NCBI RefSeq assembly: GCF_003667345.1
Contig: NZ_RCWF01000003.1
Location: 209,106-273,105 of the forward strand
From: Poseidonibacter antarcticus
GTDB lineage: Bacteria; Campylobacterota; Campylobacteria; Campylobacterales; Arcobacteraceae
Direction: 5' to 3'
Length of the DNA: 64,000 nucleotides
Part shown: one piece after another, positions 27,397-38,712 of the stretch
How the letters are laid out: each line of letters opens with the position of its first letter
Position numbering within the stretch: position 1 is the first letter of the stretch
Position numbers and translations under genes: made by a program
The notes under the pieces: model-generated
Databases searched by the model: none
Told to the model about the DNA's origin: nothing
The model's input: only the letters and a program-made list of their open reading frames with translations

Positions 27397-27781
27397 AAAC
27401 TATTTTCCAATTCTTTTTTACATTGATTCTATCCATATAAATTATAGTATTTATATGACTTAGTGCTTCATCTATTTCTTCATCATTTAGTCTTCTTGGG
27501 ATTGCTTCTCTTCCTGTAAATACTAACCTTGCCCAATAACTAGTATATTGGTGAATATCTTTTCCAATAATATTATTAATGAACCTTATATGTAAACCTC
27601 TATTTTCTGAAAGTAAAGCTTTAATTTTAATATTATTAATTTTATTTACTTTTGCTAAATATAAATATTTTACAGCATCTTTTGATAAATGATTTATATC
27701 AGATTTTTTATTTGTAACAATAACAATATCTGCTCGAACAAAAGATATAAAAATGAATAATAAAAGGGTAAGTAATCTCAT
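27386..27781 (-). CDS. small secreted PBP-like (PstS-fold) protein
   Basis: The ATG at 27781 is preferred over an upstream in-frame TTG at 27802. It gives a proper signal peptide (MRLLTLLLFIFISFVRADIV) and has TAAGAG just upstream. The 131-residue protein has the pattern of the N-terminal half of phosphate-type binding proteins: VIVTNKKSDINHLSKDAVKYLYL, then FINNIIGKDIHQYTSYWARLVFTGREAIPR. Small proteins of this type are often encoded beside histidine kinases and probably act as sensory partners in the periplasm. The role here is inference from the gene order porin, PBP-like, kinase. Confidence 0.7.
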   Translation of the reverse strand: MRLLTLLLFIFISFVRADIVIVTNKKSDINHLSKDAVKYLYLAKVNKINNIKIKALLSENRGLHIRFINNIIGKDIHQYTSYWARLVFTGREAIPRRLNDEEIDEALSHINTIIYMDRINVKKNWKIVYEQ

Positions 27782-27791
27782 CTTAACACTC

Positions 27792-28946
27792 TTAAAATAC
27801 AAAGTCTAATACAAAAGAATAAACATTTAGAGTTGAATTTGGATATGAATCACTTATATAAAAGCCTCCATATTGTCCCTCTGGTTTAATTCTTTTATAT
27901 TCAATTTTAAAATCTAAGTTTTCATTGATATGATATTTAAATCCAACTGTATTTGAACTTTGGCTAACATTTTGTATTTTGATTAGTTCATTTAAATAAA
28001 TAGAACCTGTATTTATAGAAGTGCTATCATCCATTTTAATTTTTGCATATGAGATGTATGGTGTAAAAGAAAGAATTCTATATCCTAACGTCGTATAGAA
28101 GCCATGCAAGTTTGCATAGTAAGCATTAATTTTTCTTTTCCCATACTCAGTTGAGAAAATAATGTTTTTATAATCTACAAAAAAACCTAAACCAAAATAT
28201 TGAGATTTCTTATTTTTTAGTGCATATTTATTTACTAAATCTACATTAAGCGTTGAAAATAGTTTATCTATTGATTTATTATTACTTGTTGATAATCCTT
28301 CCATATATGTGGCTCTTGCTTCAATAATATCATTACCAAAAGTGAAGTTTAATCCTTTGATTTCTTTAATCTCATTTTTTAATACTTCATCTACAGAATA
28401 CATAGGAATATCAAATTTAGCTTGACCATAATTTGCTTGAATTGTGTAAAAATATTTACTTAGTATATTAGAATAAATAAATTCGATTCCATCATATGCA
28501 GTAAATGGGAATTGACCATAAACTTCTATAGGTTCTCTTATCATTAGTTTTGAATAACCAATATTTTGGTTATTAGAATTTTTGTAGTAGGGAGCTCTAA
28601 TCCTTCCTATTTTAATTATAAAATTTTCATTTGAATCATATTTTAAATATCCCCAATCAATTGAGGCTTTTTTATCTCCATAATAATCTTGTTTTACAAT
28701 ACCTTGTGTAATTAAAGATAAATCATGAGTAAAATTATAACTTGCTTGAAGACCTAAAATACTATCTGTAAAAAAATCTAAATTATTTGAAGAACCATTT
28801 TTCTCAAAAGGGTCTTTTCTAAATATATAAGCACTATTATCATTATATACAGCACCTAAAGTTCCAAAGAATTTTAAATCAAGTTTTGATTCTTCAGCAT
28901 TCAAGTTTAATAATAAAAAAAGAGTTAAATACAAAAGAATTTTCAA
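27792..28946 (-). CDS. outer-membrane porin-like beta-barrel
   Basis: This 384-residue protein begins with a signal peptide (residues 1-17, LLYLTLFLLLNLNA). It continues as alternating short amphipathic strands (DLKFFGTLGAVYNDN, LSLITQGIVKQDYYG, FIIKIGRIRAPYYKN) and ends VYSFVLDFVF with a C-terminal Phe, the usual signal for outer-membrane barrel insertion. Size and strand pattern fit a 16-stranded porin of the Gram-negative porin group. It is the first gene of the set leading to the PBP-like protein and histidine kinase. Substrate is unknown. Confidence 0.8.
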   Translation of the reverse strand: MKILLYLTLFLLLNLNAEESKLDLKFFGTLGAVYNDNSAYIFRKDPFEKNGSSNNLDFFTDSILGLQASYNFTHDLSLITQGIVKQDYYGDKKASIDWGYLKYDSNENFIIKIGRIRAPYYKNSNNQNIGYSKLMIREPIEVYGQFPFTAYDGIEFIYSNILSKYFYTIQANYGQAKFDIPMYSVDEVLKNEIKEIKGLNFTFGNDIIEARATYMEGLSTSNNKSIDKLFSTLNVDLVNKYALKNKKSQYFGLGFFVDYKNIIFSTEYGKRKINAYYANLHGFYTTLGYRILSFTPYISYAKIKMDDSTSINTGSIYLNELIKIQNVSQSSNTVGFKYHINENLDFKIEYKRIKPEGQYGGFYISDSYPNSTLNVYSFVLDFVF

Positions 28947-28975
28947 TTTGATAACCTATGTTTATTTTTAAAGAA

Positions 28976-31009
28976 TTAAATTTCCTCTTTAATTCTTCGT
29001 ATATCTTCTATTTTTTCAATATATTCAGATTTCTTAGAATTTACAAAATTAATTCTATCTTTATTTAATTCTAAATATTGTTCTTTTGAATATTTTGTAA
29101 TTTTAAATAAATAATTTCTTTTAGAAGTTAAAAAATCTTCTATTTTTTCAAAACCAAAATTAGCTTTTAGCTTAGTTAAAATTTCATCTTCTCTTGGATG
29201 TTGTATTGCAAATCGTGTTGGTTCTTTTTTAAACAACTCTTCAGATTCAAATATTTGTTGTTCAAAATGTGAAATTGTTGCTTGAGTTGTTTGAATATAT
29301 GAATAAGATAATGCACCATTAAAATATGCAAACTTTTTTCTTAATGCAGAAATATTTTCCAAAATAGCTCGATAAAAAGTTCTTAATACATTTTCATAAA
29401 CTTTTGCTGCAAAGTGTCTTGTATTTGAAAATTCTGTATCTGAAGAAATTTCTCTGTGTTTTTTTATAAGTTCATAAGGCTCTTGCCATTTCTCAACTTC
29501 AGTATGAATATCTCGATAAACAACTCTAAATGCTTCAACAGTATTTAACTCAATATTTTTAAGCATTTTTATTGATCTTTTAAACATTTTATCAATTTTT
29601 TGGTCATCATAAAATAGATTTTTATAGACATTATCAGAATCAATCCAATATGTTTGATATTCAAATTTTTGGATTTTATCTCCTGAAAGAAATGAACCTT
29701 TTGATTCTTCAAATCTATAAGCTTTTTTTCTTCTTATATTTTTATATGTTTCATTTGCAATTTTTTCCATAATTGCTTCAAGTGAGTTATATATAGTAAA
29801 TAGTTCTTGAGAATATTTTTTATGAATAGAATTAAATGACTCAATTACATGTCCTTCACAATTTTTTAATACTTCATCAAGTGCATCATAAACACCAATT
29901 ATAGTTTGATACTCTTTTTCTAAAATATCACAAACACCTTTTAAATCTTTTTTAATTGCATACTCTTTTGATTCTTCAGCTTGTGGTCTAATTGTATTTT
30001 CTATAAAATCTAAAACATCTTGAATATTTGATTCTTTTAATAGTTTCATATTTGAAGAAACATCTTTTTGTTTAATTTCTTTTATATTTTTTTGGAAATT
30101 ATGGAATTTATCTTTAAAGAACTCAAGTGAATCATCATCAAGATTTTTACTCAAGTCTTGTTTAAACTCTTTTAAAATAGTATCAACAGAATTTTCAATA
30201 AGAACAGTTTTTTGTAATTGTCTTGAATCAAGAGCCATTTTTGCAGAAATAGGTGTAACTTGTGCAAAATATTTACTAAACTTATTAGATACATATTTTG
30301 TTGTTGTTTCGATTTGTTCTGGTGTAAATTTATCTTTTTGATTTAACACACAAAGTGATTTCTCTTTGAAGTTTTCCATATACTCTTCTAGTACTTCTGC
30401 TTCAGATAATTTTCCTGCATTATCTATAAGTGTAAGCCAAATAATACCACCTACATTTCTTAAAACACTTCTTGTTGTATCTGTATCACCTTGAGATTGT
30501 GAATTAAGCCCTGGAGTATCTACAAATGATATTTCTTTTAATATTTCCATTGGAGCATAAAGAGTAAGATATTTTATATCTTTCATTTCCTCATGTCTTT
30601 GATCAGTAAAATCAGAAATTGCTTCAATTGGTGCATATTCTTGTGCACCTGAATGATATGTTATTTTTAATTTATACTCTTCTCCATAATTAATAAAATT
30701 TACTTTTGAAGTAACAGGTGTAATTCCTGTTGGAAGAATATTTCTAGAAAGTAGTGCATTTAAGAATGTTGATTTTCCTGCTGAAAATTGACCTGTAATT
30801 GCAACTTCCATTGGATATCTTGCTCTTATTATTTGTTTTTTAAAAATATTTTTTAATTGAGTCGAAGGTGCAAATTTTTCATCAAGTAATTTATCTTGAA
30901 TTTTTTTGATACTTCCAATTAGGGTATTTTCATAAACCACCTCTTTTGTTGCATATGTTTCATTATATTCTTTAATAAAACTTTCTAATATTTTAATATT
31001 TGCACTCAT
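28976..31009 (-). CDS. bacterial dynamin-like GTPase, second of pair (DLP2-like)
   Basis: This 677-residue protein has G1 GQFSAGKST near residue 75, G3 DTPGL near 158 and G4 NQKD near 220, all in the dynamin-like order. A switch threonine region PTGITPVTSK precedes G3. The rest is long helical stalk with no transmembrane paddle evident. It is encoded immediately after a second dynamin gene (stop and start overlap), and both follow frdB. I recall the same order in C. jejuni, where the adjacent DLP1 and DLP2 form a membrane-tethering heterotetramer. A similar role in membrane remodelling or tethering is expected. Confidence 0.9.
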   Translation of the reverse strand: MSANIKILESFIKEYNETYATKEVVYENTLIGSIKKIQDKLLDEKFAPSTQLKNIFKKQIIRARYPMEVAITGQFSAGKSTFLNALLSRNILPTGITPVTSKVNFINYGEEYKLKITYHSGAQEYAPIEAISDFTDQRHEEMKDIKYLTLYAPMEILKEISFVDTPGLNSQSQGDTDTTRSVLRNVGGIIWLTLIDNAGKLSEAEVLEEYMENFKEKSLCVLNQKDKFTPEQIETTTKYVSNKFSKYFAQVTPISAKMALDSRQLQKTVLIENSVDTILKEFKQDLSKNLDDDSLEFFKDKFHNFQKNIKEIKQKDVSSNMKLLKESNIQDVLDFIENTIRPQAEESKEYAIKKDLKGVCDILEKEYQTIIGVYDALDEVLKNCEGHVIESFNSIHKKYSQELFTIYNSLEAIMEKIANETYKNIRRKKAYRFEESKGSFLSGDKIQKFEYQTYWIDSDNVYKNLFYDDQKIDKMFKRSIKMLKNIELNTVEAFRVVYRDIHTEVEKWQEPYELIKKHREISSDTEFSNTRHFAAKVYENVLRTFYRAILENISALRKKFAYFNGALSYSYIQTTQATISHFEQQIFESEELFKKEPTRFAIQHPREDEILTKLKANFGFEKIEDFLTSKRNYLFKITKYSKEQYLELNKDRINFVNSKKSEYIEKIEDIRRIKEEI

Positions 31010-33360
31010 TAGTTAAGTCCTTTAATATTATTATTTATCGAATCTAGTTTTTTTATTTTTTTGTGTATATCAATAGATAATTTAGCTCGATTTTTATCAT
31101 TATTTTCAAATGAAGCAATTTGATTTTGAATTATTTTTTCATCATTAATCATTTTTTGCTCAACCGTTTTTAAAGGAGCATTAAGTGTCTGAAAAAATGA
31201 TTCAATTAGTAGTTTAGATACTTTTTTTGCTTTTGATTTTATATCTTGTTCAATACTTGTAAACTCATTTTTTATATAAGATTCAATTTCTATATCTAAT
31301 TGAGTTAACTTATTTACCTTTGAAATTGATACTGCATTTACTATCTGAGAGATAAGTACTTCATTACTAGATGTTAAGAAACCTGCTTTAAAATCATCTT
31401 GGAAAAATCCTCTTGCATCAAAATTGTCATTTTTATGTCCAATTGAAAATCCAAAATCATGATATTTTTGCTCACATTGTTCACCAATAGTTTGTGATTT
31501 TTTTATGAATTTATATCTGTAATCTCTAATAACATCAATAATACCATCTTTTATTGCAGTTTCTACAATAACTTTAATTCTAGAATTTTCAGGTCTTTTT
31601 TTAGTTTTTTCAAATGAATATCTAACATCAGATATTACTCTTTGTTTTATAACAACTTGAAGGTCAATAAGTTCACTTTCTAAAAATGATTCTAGTGATT
31701 CTATATAATTATTAGCATCATTTTTATAATATGTTATATCTTCACTCATTGCTGTAAACATTCTACTATTTACAGCTTTTTTCTTATTAAATTCCTCAAG
31801 TTCATTATTAAGTTCTTCTTTTGATTTTGATAAAAGTTTTAATTCATAATTTAAAGAACGACTTTCTTTTTCAATTGTTTTAAGAAGTTGAGATTTCCCT
31901 GATTGAATAATTAATTCACCTTTTTGTGAAGAAGAACCAAATAGTGTTTCATTTAAATATTCTTCAATCTCTAATATTCCTGTATCTTCTATCGTAAATC
32001 CTGCATCAAGAGCTTCTTTTTCTCTTCCTGTTCTATGTAGAAGTGCCATTTTCCCTGAAATTGGAATAAACTTAATAGTTTTTAAAATATAATCAAGTTT
32101 TGAATCTTTATTTTGTGCTTTTAGTTGTCTTTTAATTGAAGTCTTTGTATATTCAATTACTTCTTCTAATTGTTCTTTTGAAACAGTATCAGCTCTTGTA
32201 ATTACTATTAGTAGTTTTGAAATATTTTGATATAAAAGTGCATCAATTATAAACTCAATATCTTTAAGTGTTGCACTTTGAGATACATTCATCAAGTGTA
32301 ACATCATATCACATGCAGATATATATTCTTTTGTAATTTCTTCTCTTTGAATAACTGGGTCATCTAATCCTGGTGTATCTACAATTTCTATTCCATCATT
32401 TAAAAAATCAAGGTTTGAACCTAATTCAACATATTTAACTAGATTACATTTTTTACCTTCAGCTTCAGCTGATGTATATGAAGATAAATCTTTTATATCT
32501 ACTTCATCAAATCTTGATTCTTTTTTTATATATGAACTTAATTCATCACCAAAAATCTTTTTTGTTTCATTTACATAATCTCTCATTGATTCTAATTGAA
32601 GTGCAGATTTTTCTATTCTATTCCATTCATCTTGATTCCAATAAAATACTTTTGCACTTTCTGTAGGATTATGTTTTACAATTGTGAGGTTTGCAGTTTC
32701 AGGGACAACAGCACTTCCTAAAATTTCTTTTCCCATTAAAGCATTTAGCATTGTAGATTTACCAGCATTCATAACACCAGTAATTCCAATAGAAAACTTT
32801 TGAGTATTTAAATATTTATTTACTTCATCTAAATCATCTACAGTTTTTTCATTTGATGTTTGAATTTTTAATTCATTTATAATATTTTCTAAAATAGATT
32901 TTAATTCTTTAAATGAAGATTTATTATTTTCTAAACTAGAGATATTTTCTTCTGAACTTGCTTCTTCAATAATATCTAATTCTTGGTATTCAAATAAAGA
33001 AATTAATTTTGCGTAATTTTCATAATTTAAAATAGATTCTTTTTTTAAGTAGTTAAAAGATTCATGTAATATATCAATATTTTTTTTCGATTTATTATTT
33101 ATAATAGTTTCTACTATAGTATGTTGTAAATGATTTAATTCACTTATGTTAGTTGGTGCTTTAACACTAAGTTTCTCACATAAAATTATAAAAGAGTTTA
33201 ATGGTAAATATTTCTCATAATCTTTTCTTGTTGCACTTATAATTAAAGCATAAATAGAAAAGAATTCTTCATCTATTTCAGTTTTAATTGTTTCAGCATC
33301 TAAAGTTTGTTCAAATGTTATACCATGGTAAAGTAAAAAATAATCATTAGCTAAGCTCAT
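31009..33360 (-). CDS. bacterial dynamin-like GTPase, first of pair (DLP1-like)
   Basis: This 783-residue protein has G1 GVMNAGKST at about residue 200, preceded by an unusually long N-terminal helical segment. G3 is DTPGLDD near 340 and G4 TRAD near 390. Switch 1 is seen in VVPETANLTIV. Residues beyond about 480 are helical stalk with a C-terminal coiled coil (IQNQIASFENNDKNRAKLSIDIHKKIKKL in pieces). The start overlaps nothing upstream, but the stop overlaps the next dynamin gene by one base. The larger-first, smaller-second order parallels C. jejuni DLP1/DLP2. Confidence 0.9.
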   Translation of the reverse strand: MSLANDYFLLYHGITFEQTLDAETIKTEIDEEFFSIYALIISATRKDYEKYLPLNSFIILCEKLSVKAPTNISELNHLQHTIVETIINNKSKKNIDILHESFNYLKKESILNYENYAKLISLFEYQELDIIEEASSEENISSLENNKSSFKELKSILENIINELKIQTSNEKTVDDLDEVNKYLNTQKFSIGITGVMNAGKSTMLNALMGKEILGSAVVPETANLTIVKHNPTESAKVFYWNQDEWNRIEKSALQLESMRDYVNETKKIFGDELSSYIKKESRFDEVDIKDLSSYTSAEAEGKKCNLVKYVELGSNLDFLNDGIEIVDTPGLDDPVIQREEITKEYISACDMMLHLMNVSQSATLKDIEFIIDALLYQNISKLLIVITRADTVSKEQLEEVIEYTKTSIKRQLKAQNKDSKLDYILKTIKFIPISGKMALLHRTGREKEALDAGFTIEDTGILEIEEYLNETLFGSSSQKGELIIQSGKSQLLKTIEKESRSLNYELKLLSKSKEELNNELEEFNKKKAVNSRMFTAMSEDITYYKNDANNYIESLESFLESELIDLQVVIKQRVISDVRYSFEKTKKRPENSRIKVIVETAIKDGIIDVIRDYRYKFIKKSQTIGEQCEQKYHDFGFSIGHKNDNFDARGFFQDDFKAGFLTSSNEVLISQIVNAVSISKVNKLTQLDIEIESYIKNEFTSIEQDIKSKAKKVSKLLIESFFQTLNAPLKTVEQKMINDEKIIQNQIASFENNDKNRAKLSIDIHKKIKKLDSINNNIKGLN

Positions 33361-33378
33361 TATATCTCCCTAAAATAC

Positions 33379-33415
33379 AAAAAGTTAAATACCATAATCT
33401 GATACTTAACTTTTT
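33379..33415 (-). terminator. terminator-like hairpin upstream of the dynamin genes
   Basis: Inverted arms AAAAAGTTAA and TTAACTTTTT (within 33379-33390 and 33404-33415) enclose a 13-base loop. It lies between frdB and the first dynamin gene, so the dynamin pair may need its own promoter. Confidence 0.6.
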
Positions 33416-33429
33416 CTACTTGAATGATT

Positions 33430-33455
33430 TTACAAAAGGGAAAACCCTTTTGTAA
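33430..33455 (-). terminator. stem-loop at the end of the frd operon
   Basis: A perfect 11-bp stem (33430-33440 with 33445-33455) and AAAA loop directly follow the frdB stop codon. It could terminate or stabilise the frd transcript. Confidence 0.6.
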
Positions 33456-34190
33456 CTATCTTAATGCTACTAACTTTCTTCGTAAGTAAGCAATTTTATT
33501 TTGTAATGGTAAGTGTTTTGGACAATGATCTTCACACGCTAGTAAAGTCATACAACCAAAGATTCCATCATCATCACCAATTAATTCATAGAAGTCTTCA
33601 GCTGTTCTTTTATCATGAGGATCAACTTCAAATCTTGCAACTCTGTTAAGTCCAACAGCACCAACAAAATCTGGTCTCATAAGTTTTGTACCACAAGAAG
33701 CAACACAAATACCACATTCGATACATCTATCTAATTCAAAAGTTTGATCAGCTACATCTGGATCAATTCTTTCTTCAAGTTTAGTAATATCTTTTTCTTC
33801 ACCATTATCAACAATCCAAGATTGAACTCTTTTAGACATTGCATCCATCCATTTACCTGTATTAACAGATAAATCTTTGATAAGTTCAAATGCTGGCATA
33901 GGCATTAATTGTAAAACCCCAGTAGGGTAGTTTGCAATTAGTGTTCTACAAGCAAGTGCAGGTTTACCATTTACTACCATTCCACAAGAACCACAAATTC
34001 CTGCACGACATACAAAGTCAAATGATAAATCTGGATCATATTCTTCTCTAATTTTCATTAAAGCAATGAATAAAGTCATCCCTGGAGTTTCTTCTAAATG
34101 GTAATCCACGAAATGAGGTTTTGAAACCTTAGATCTTGGATTGAATTTTAAAACTGATATTGTTATATCTCTACCTTTTTCAATAGCCAT
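33456..34190 (-). CDS. frdB: fumarate reductase iron-sulfur subunit FrdB
   Basis: This 244-residue subunit carries electrons from menaquinol-reduced hemes to FrdA. Its three clusters are visible: [2Fe-2S] in [21 protein letters not shown] near residues 61-81 (read in two parts), [4Fe-4S] in [11 protein letters not shown] near 155, and [3Fe-4S] in [13 protein letters not shown] near 212. The sequence is of the Wolinella/Campylobacter quinol:fumarate reductase type. It overlaps frdA by one base at its start. A stem-loop follows its stop. Confidence 0.97.
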   Translation of the reverse strand: MAIEKGRDITISVLKFNPRSKVSKPHFVDYHLEETPGMTLFIALMKIREEYDPDLSFDFVCRAGICGSCGMVVNGKPALACRTLIANYPTGVLQLMPMPAFELIKDLSVNTGKWMDAMSKRVQSWIVDNGEEKDITKLEERIDPDVADQTFELDRCIECGICVASCGTKLMRPDFVGAVGLNRVARFEVDPHDKRTAEDFYELIGDDDGIFGCMTLLACEDHCPKHLPLQNKIAYLRRKLVALR

Positions 34191-36175
34191 TATAAATCTC
34201 CTGCTCTTTCATTTTTTTCTCTGTAGTTCATTGGTAAATCAAATGACATTAAAGCATCTTGAATTTCATGTCTATCTTTACCTTCTGCTTGCATTTTTTC
34301 AGTTGTTTCATCAACTTGTGCTTGTCTTTTTTCTGATAATTCATTTTCAATAATCATACCCTTAGCTCCATAACCTCTAAATGCTGGAGGCATTTCCATA
34401 GTCATAATATCTAAATCTTCATATGTAATTGTAGGTAAAGTAGCATTTGCATCTGGCCAAGATGTAATTGTTCTTTTTAACCAGTTTGCATCATCTCTTT
34501 TAAGGTAATCTTCTCTATAGTGAGCACCTCTTGATTCAGTTCTATCTCTAGCACCTTTTGCAACACATAATGCAACTTTAAGCATTCTTGGAACTCTGTA
34601 TGCTTCTTCAAGCTCTGGATTTCCAACTCTTTCTTTTGACTTAACATTAATATGTTTAGTTTTTTTAAGTAGTTCTTCTAATTCATCAACAGCTTCAACT
34701 AAGTGAGGTCCATCTCTAAAAATACCAACTTTTTGATCCATTAAATTTTGCATTCTGTTTTTGATTCTGAAAATATCTTCAGTACCTTCATAAGCTAAAA
34801 TTTCAGTAATGTAATCATTTTGTTTATCTAATTCTTTTTGAACAGTAGTAGTTTGAATTGCAATATCATTATCTATACAATAATCAGCAAAATAGTTACC
34901 AATAATCATACCTGCAACAACTGTTTCAGAAACAGAGTTTCCTCCAAGTCTATTAAATCCGTGCATATCCCAACAACAAGCTTCACCACAAGCAAATAAA
35001 CCATTTAAAGTTTGAGATTCACCAGTTGGTTTTGTTCTAATTCCACCCATTGAGTAATGTTGCATAGGTAATACAGGGGCCCATCCTTTTTTACCTTCAT
35101 CAGCTGGATCAATACCATTAAAGATTTGACAAATTTCTTGAACATCTCTTAAGTTCTTTTCAATATGTTCTCGACCTAAAATAGAAATATCTAACCAAAT
35201 GTGATCACCGTATGGAGAAGGAACACCTTTACCATTTCTAATATGCTCAATCATTCTTCTTGAAACAACATCTCTTGATGCTAATTCTTTTTTCTCAGGT
35301 TCGTAATCTGGCATAAATCTATGACCATCAACATCTCTTAAGATTCCACCATCACCTCTACAACCTTCAGTTAATAAAATACCTGATGGTACAATTGGAG
35401 TTGGATGGAATTGAACAGCTTCCATATTTCCTAAAGTAGCAATTCCAGTTTCTAAGGCAATTGCAGCACCAATACCTTCACAAATTACAGCATTTGTAGT
35501 TTGTTTAAATATTCTTCCATATCCACCAGTTGCAATACATGTACCTTTTGCAACATAAGCTTCTAATTCACCAGAAATTAAATCTCTTACAATTGCACCG
35601 TAACATCTACCATCTTCATGGATTAATGATAAAGCTTCTTTTCTATCTCTAATATCAACATCATGTTTTAACGCTTCATTAGCAACACCAAATAACATAG
35701 TATGTCCAGTTGCATCAGCTGTATAACATGTTCTCCATTTTTTAGTACCACCAAAATCTCTTGACATAATTAAACCATGTCTGTCAGCATCTTCAGTAAT
35801 TGTTGTTTTTTTAGCATTAATAACTGCTTCTCTTGAACCTTCTCTAACTCTAGTCCAAGGAACACCCCAACCAGCTAATTCTCTAATAGCTTTTGGCGCA
35901 GTATGTACGAACATTCTTGCAACGATTTGATCACATCCCCAATCTGAACCTTTTACAGTATCAGCAAAGTGTAGATCTTCATTATCTCCATCAGACATTT
36001 TAGAGTTACCTAAAGATGCTTGCATACCACCTTGTGCAGCAGCACTATGAGATCTTTTAACAGGAACTAGTGATAATACGACAGTATTTAATCCCTTTTT
36101 TTGTGCAGCAACTGCAGCTCTTAAACCTGCAAGTCCTCCACCAATAACTAATGCATCACAGTAATTAATTTTCAT
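34190..36175 (-). CDS. frdA: fumarate reductase flavoprotein subunit FrdA
   Basis: This 661-residue catalytic subunit has the FAD-binding start [17 protein letters not shown], and the covalent-FAD histidine region is in [17 protein letters not shown]. The active-site blocks ([58 protein letters not shown]) are all present. It reduces fumarate to succinate on the cytoplasmic face of the membrane. Its start overlaps the frdC stop and its stop overlaps frdB, indicating tight translational coupling. Confidence 0.98.
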   Translation of the reverse strand: MKINYCDALVIGGGLAGLRAAVAAQKKGLNTVVLSLVPVKRSHSAAAQGGMQASLGNSKMSDGDNEDLHFADTVKGSDWGCDQIVARMFVHTAPKAIRELAGWGVPWTRVREGSREAVINAKKTTITEDADRHGLIMSRDFGGTKKWRTCYTADATGHTMLFGVANEALKHDVDIRDRKEALSLIHEDGRCYGAIVRDLISGELEAYVAKGTCIATGGYGRIFKQTTNAVICEGIGAAIALETGIATLGNMEAVQFHPTPIVPSGILLTEGCRGDGGILRDVDGHRFMPDYEPEKKELASRDVVSRRMIEHIRNGKGVPSPYGDHIWLDISILGREHIEKNLRDVQEICQIFNGIDPADEGKKGWAPVLPMQHYSMGGIRTKPTGESQTLNGLFACGEACCWDMHGFNRLGGNSVSETVVAGMIIGNYFADYCIDNDIAIQTTTVQKELDKQNDYITEILAYEGTEDIFRIKNRMQNLMDQKVGIFRDGPHLVEAVDELEELLKKTKHINVKSKERVGNPELEEAYRVPRMLKVALCVAKGARDRTESRGAHYREDYLKRDDANWLKRTITSWPDANATLPTITYEDLDIMTMEMPPAFRGYGAKGMIIENELSEKRQAQVDETTEKMQAEGKDRHEIQDALMSFDLPMNYREKNERAGDL

Positions 36176-36969
36176 TATGCGATTCCTCCAAGAGTTTTAT
36201 TTGTAATTTTGTATTCCATAATTTGTGCTGTAGGAACATATCTTTCACCAACATTATTAGCGTGATCCATACCTATTTTCATATAAGCTGCTAATGATAA
36301 GAAACCTAAAGTTAAAAAGAATACAGTAAGTGCCCATTTGATTTTTTTAAGTGCTTTTCTAGTAGCTTTTGGATTTTCTCCATCAAACCATCCCCATTTA
36401 ACACATAGTCTATATAAACCAATTGTTCCATGTAATTCAACAGCAATTAATAAAAGAATATATAATGGCCACATCCATTCAGACCAAACTCTATCAGCAC
36501 TTGCATATGGACCAATTGCATCTGAATGTGTCATTATGATATATAAGTGAACAGAACCTAAGAAGAACATAGTAAAACCTGTTCCTGCTTGTGTAAACCA
36601 AAGCTTTGTATCATCATGATCCATACTTTTAGAATGAGCTCTCATTACTTGGAACTGTTTGAAGTTACCAGGTAGTTTTCTCATCCCTAATCCTGCATGT
36701 GTAATAAAGATTACAAAGATAACAAAAGCTGTAATACTTACAAGTATTGGGCTTCCTCCATCAATAATAAAACTTGCTTCAAAAAGCTTAGTAACTGCAT
36801 ACATGAAGTCGTTAGAAATTAATATTGAAGACACTAATAACATATGTGCCCACATAAACAGGGCTAAGAATCCACCTGTAACACTTTGTAGATAATCAAG
36901 TTTAGCAGGTAATCTACTTTTTTTCCCCTCAACGGTTTTACCTAAATAGCCTTCTATTAGGTCACTCAT
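36175..36969 (-). CDS. frdC: fumarate reductase cytochrome b subunit FrdC
   Basis: The ATG at 36969 is chosen because AAAGGA lies 6 bases upstream. The in-frame start at 37035 would add 22 residues not seen in the family. The 264-residue protein has five membrane helices and several histidines in helix positions suited to two heme b groups ([42 protein letters not shown]). This is the Wolinella-type diheme subunit that takes electrons from menaquinol. It is the first gene of the frdCAB operon. Confidence 0.95.
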   Translation of the reverse strand: MSDLIEGYLGKTVEGKKSRLPAKLDYLQSVTGGFLALFMWAHMLLVSSILISNDFMYAVTKLFEASFIIDGGSPILVSITAFVIFVIFITHAGLGMRKLPGNFKQFQVMRAHSKSMDHDDTKLWFTQAGTGFTMFFLGSVHLYIIMTHSDAIGPYASADRVWSEWMWPLYILLLIAVELHGTIGLYRLCVKWGWFDGENPKATRKALKKIKWALTVFFLTLGFLSLAAYMKIGMDHANNVGERYVPTAQIMEYKITNKTLGGIA

Positions 36970-37102
36970 ATTCAATCCTTTCCAGTGATTTAGTTTATTT
37001 TTTAATAGCATAATAATAGCGGAGATGTACTTCAATTTCCTTTATATGCATATACATTAATAACTTGTAATAGTATAATTGATTGATTGTATGCCTGTTT
37101 TT

Positions 37103-37123
37103 AAAGCCCATTTAATGGGCTTT
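37103..37123 (-). terminator. stem-loop downstream of the nuo operon
   Basis: An 8-bp perfect stem (AAAGCCCA / TGGGCTTT) with a 5-base loop lies between nuoN and frdC. It lacks a long U-tract, so termination is only likely. Confidence 0.5.
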
Positions 37124-37191
37124 AAGAGTGTTAAAAAATTAATTGTTTAGAAGTGACATTTATAAAAGAGTATGTTACGTATTAACACACT

Positions 37192-38712
37192 CTATTTTAT
37201 AAATAAAGATTGAACTGCAGTTTGAGTTAAAGTAATTATTGCATCAATATTTAGAATAGGTATAAAAAATACAATAGCTGTCCCAACTCCACCTAAGATA
37301 GTTAGTATCGCAATGAATGCAATCGCATATGTTGAAACTCTTTTATCATTAAACCCTTCAATACTACAAGTAAGAGGAGCAGGGTAAAAATACATCATTG
37401 CAATTAATTTAAAGTAGTAATAAACTGAAACGATAGTTGCAAATATTGCTACAACTGTAAGTGTTGTATATCCTGCATTAATTGCTTCTGTAAATACATA
37501 GAATTTACCAATAAATCCAATAGTTGAAGGAATTCCTGCTAGTGAAAATAAAAATATTGTCATCATTGCGGCTAAAAAAGGTCTTTCATGTGCTAAACCT
37601 TTAAAATCATTATATGTAACTCTAACATTTGTTTCTGAAATAATATGTGAAGCTAATCCAAATGCACCAAGTGCTGATAATAAATAAGCAATTAAATAAA
37701 ACATCATGGCATATGCTGATTCAATATTTAATATATGTCCATCTTTATATGAAAGTGCAATAAATGCTAATAATAAATACCCTGTGTGAACAATTGAAGA
37801 GGCTGCTAACATTCTTTTTATAATCGTTTGTGTAATTGCTAACCATGTACCAAAAACAAGTGTTAGGATAATAATTACATACATAATTCCATCCCAAAAA
37901 TCAATAATAGGAGCTATATCAGTTAAAATTGCTCTTAAGAAAAATGAGAAAATAGCAATTTTAAATGTAGATGCCATATAAGAAGTAATAACCATTGGCG
38001 CACCTCTATATACATCTAAAAGCCATGATTGGAATGGGAAAGCTGCAATTTTGAAAAGGAATATAAATAAAATTAATGTTAATCCTATATATACTAAAAT
38101 CATATCATCACCAGAATGAGATGCAATATATGTACCTAATTCACTTAAATTTGTTGTAGCAGTTGCACCATAAATTAATACTGTTCCTAATAAATAAAAT
38201 GCTCCAATAAAAGCACCTAAAACTAAGTATTTAAATATAGCTTCAACTCTTTTTGAATCTTCTGTATTAACACCAACCATAATATAAACAGAAAATGATG
38301 CAATTTCAAGTGCAATATATGCAGTTATTAATTCATTTGAGTGACCTAATAACATCATTCCAAATAATGCAAATAATAAAATTGAGAAAAACTCACCTTT
38401 AAAGTATGATCTATGTTGGAAATAATGCTCACCAATTAAAAGAGTTAAAAGAGTTCCAAATATTAATAAAATATCAAAGAAATTTGAAAAAGTATCATAT
38501 ATTAATACATTGTTTAATAAGTCACTAAAAGGTAAAACTGAATAAGATTCTGTAAATCTTAATAATGAGAAACCTAAGGCAACTATTAAAAATAATGAAG
38601 AAACTGTAATAAATGTTTTAACAGTATATTTATCATACATACTCATAAACATAAGTGTTAAAGCACCTATCAAAACAGTTATTGCTGGAATTAAATAGAT
38701 AATTTCATTCAT
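37192..38712 (-). CDS. nuoN: NADH-quinone oxidoreductase subunit N
   Basis: This 506-residue membrane subunit has about 14 helices and the antiporter-like landmarks of NuoN: an [14 protein letters not shown] block with the conserved Glu in helix 5, and [20 protein letters not shown] with the broken-helix Lys. [18 protein letters not shown] follows near residue 395. It forms one of the three proton-pumping modules of complex I. It is the last gene of the operon and its start overlaps the nuoM stop by 4 bp. Confidence 0.96.
   Translation of the reverse strand: MNEIIYLIPAITVLIGALTLMFMSMYDKYTVKTFITVSSLFLIVALGFSLLRFTESYSVLPFSDLLNNVLIYDTFSNFFDILLIFGTLLTLLIGEHYFQHRSYFKGEFFSILLFALFGMMLLGHSNELITAYIALEIASFSVYIMVGVNTEDSKRVEAIFKYLVLGAFIGAFYLLGTVLIYGATATTNLSELGTYIASHSGDDMILVYIGLTLILFIFLFKIAAFPFQSWLLDVYRGAPMVITSYMASTFKIAIFSFFLRAILTDIAPIIDFWDGIMYVIIILTLVFGTWLAITQTIIKRMLAASSIVHTGYLLLAFIALSYKDGHILNIESAYAMMFYLIAYLLSALGAFGLASHIISETNVRVTYNDFKGLAHERPFLAAMMTIFLFSLAGIPSTIGFIGKFYVFTEAINAGYTTLTVVAIFATIVSVYYYFKLIAMMYFYPAPLTCSIEGFNDKRVSTYAIAFIAILTILGGVGTAIVFFIPILNIDAIITLTQTAVQSLFIK

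Noticed and set aside
36970..37035. N-terminal extension of FrdC from an upstream ATG
   Set aside because: The ATG at 36969 has a good AAAGGA site and gives the family-typical start; the extension is not seen in the family.
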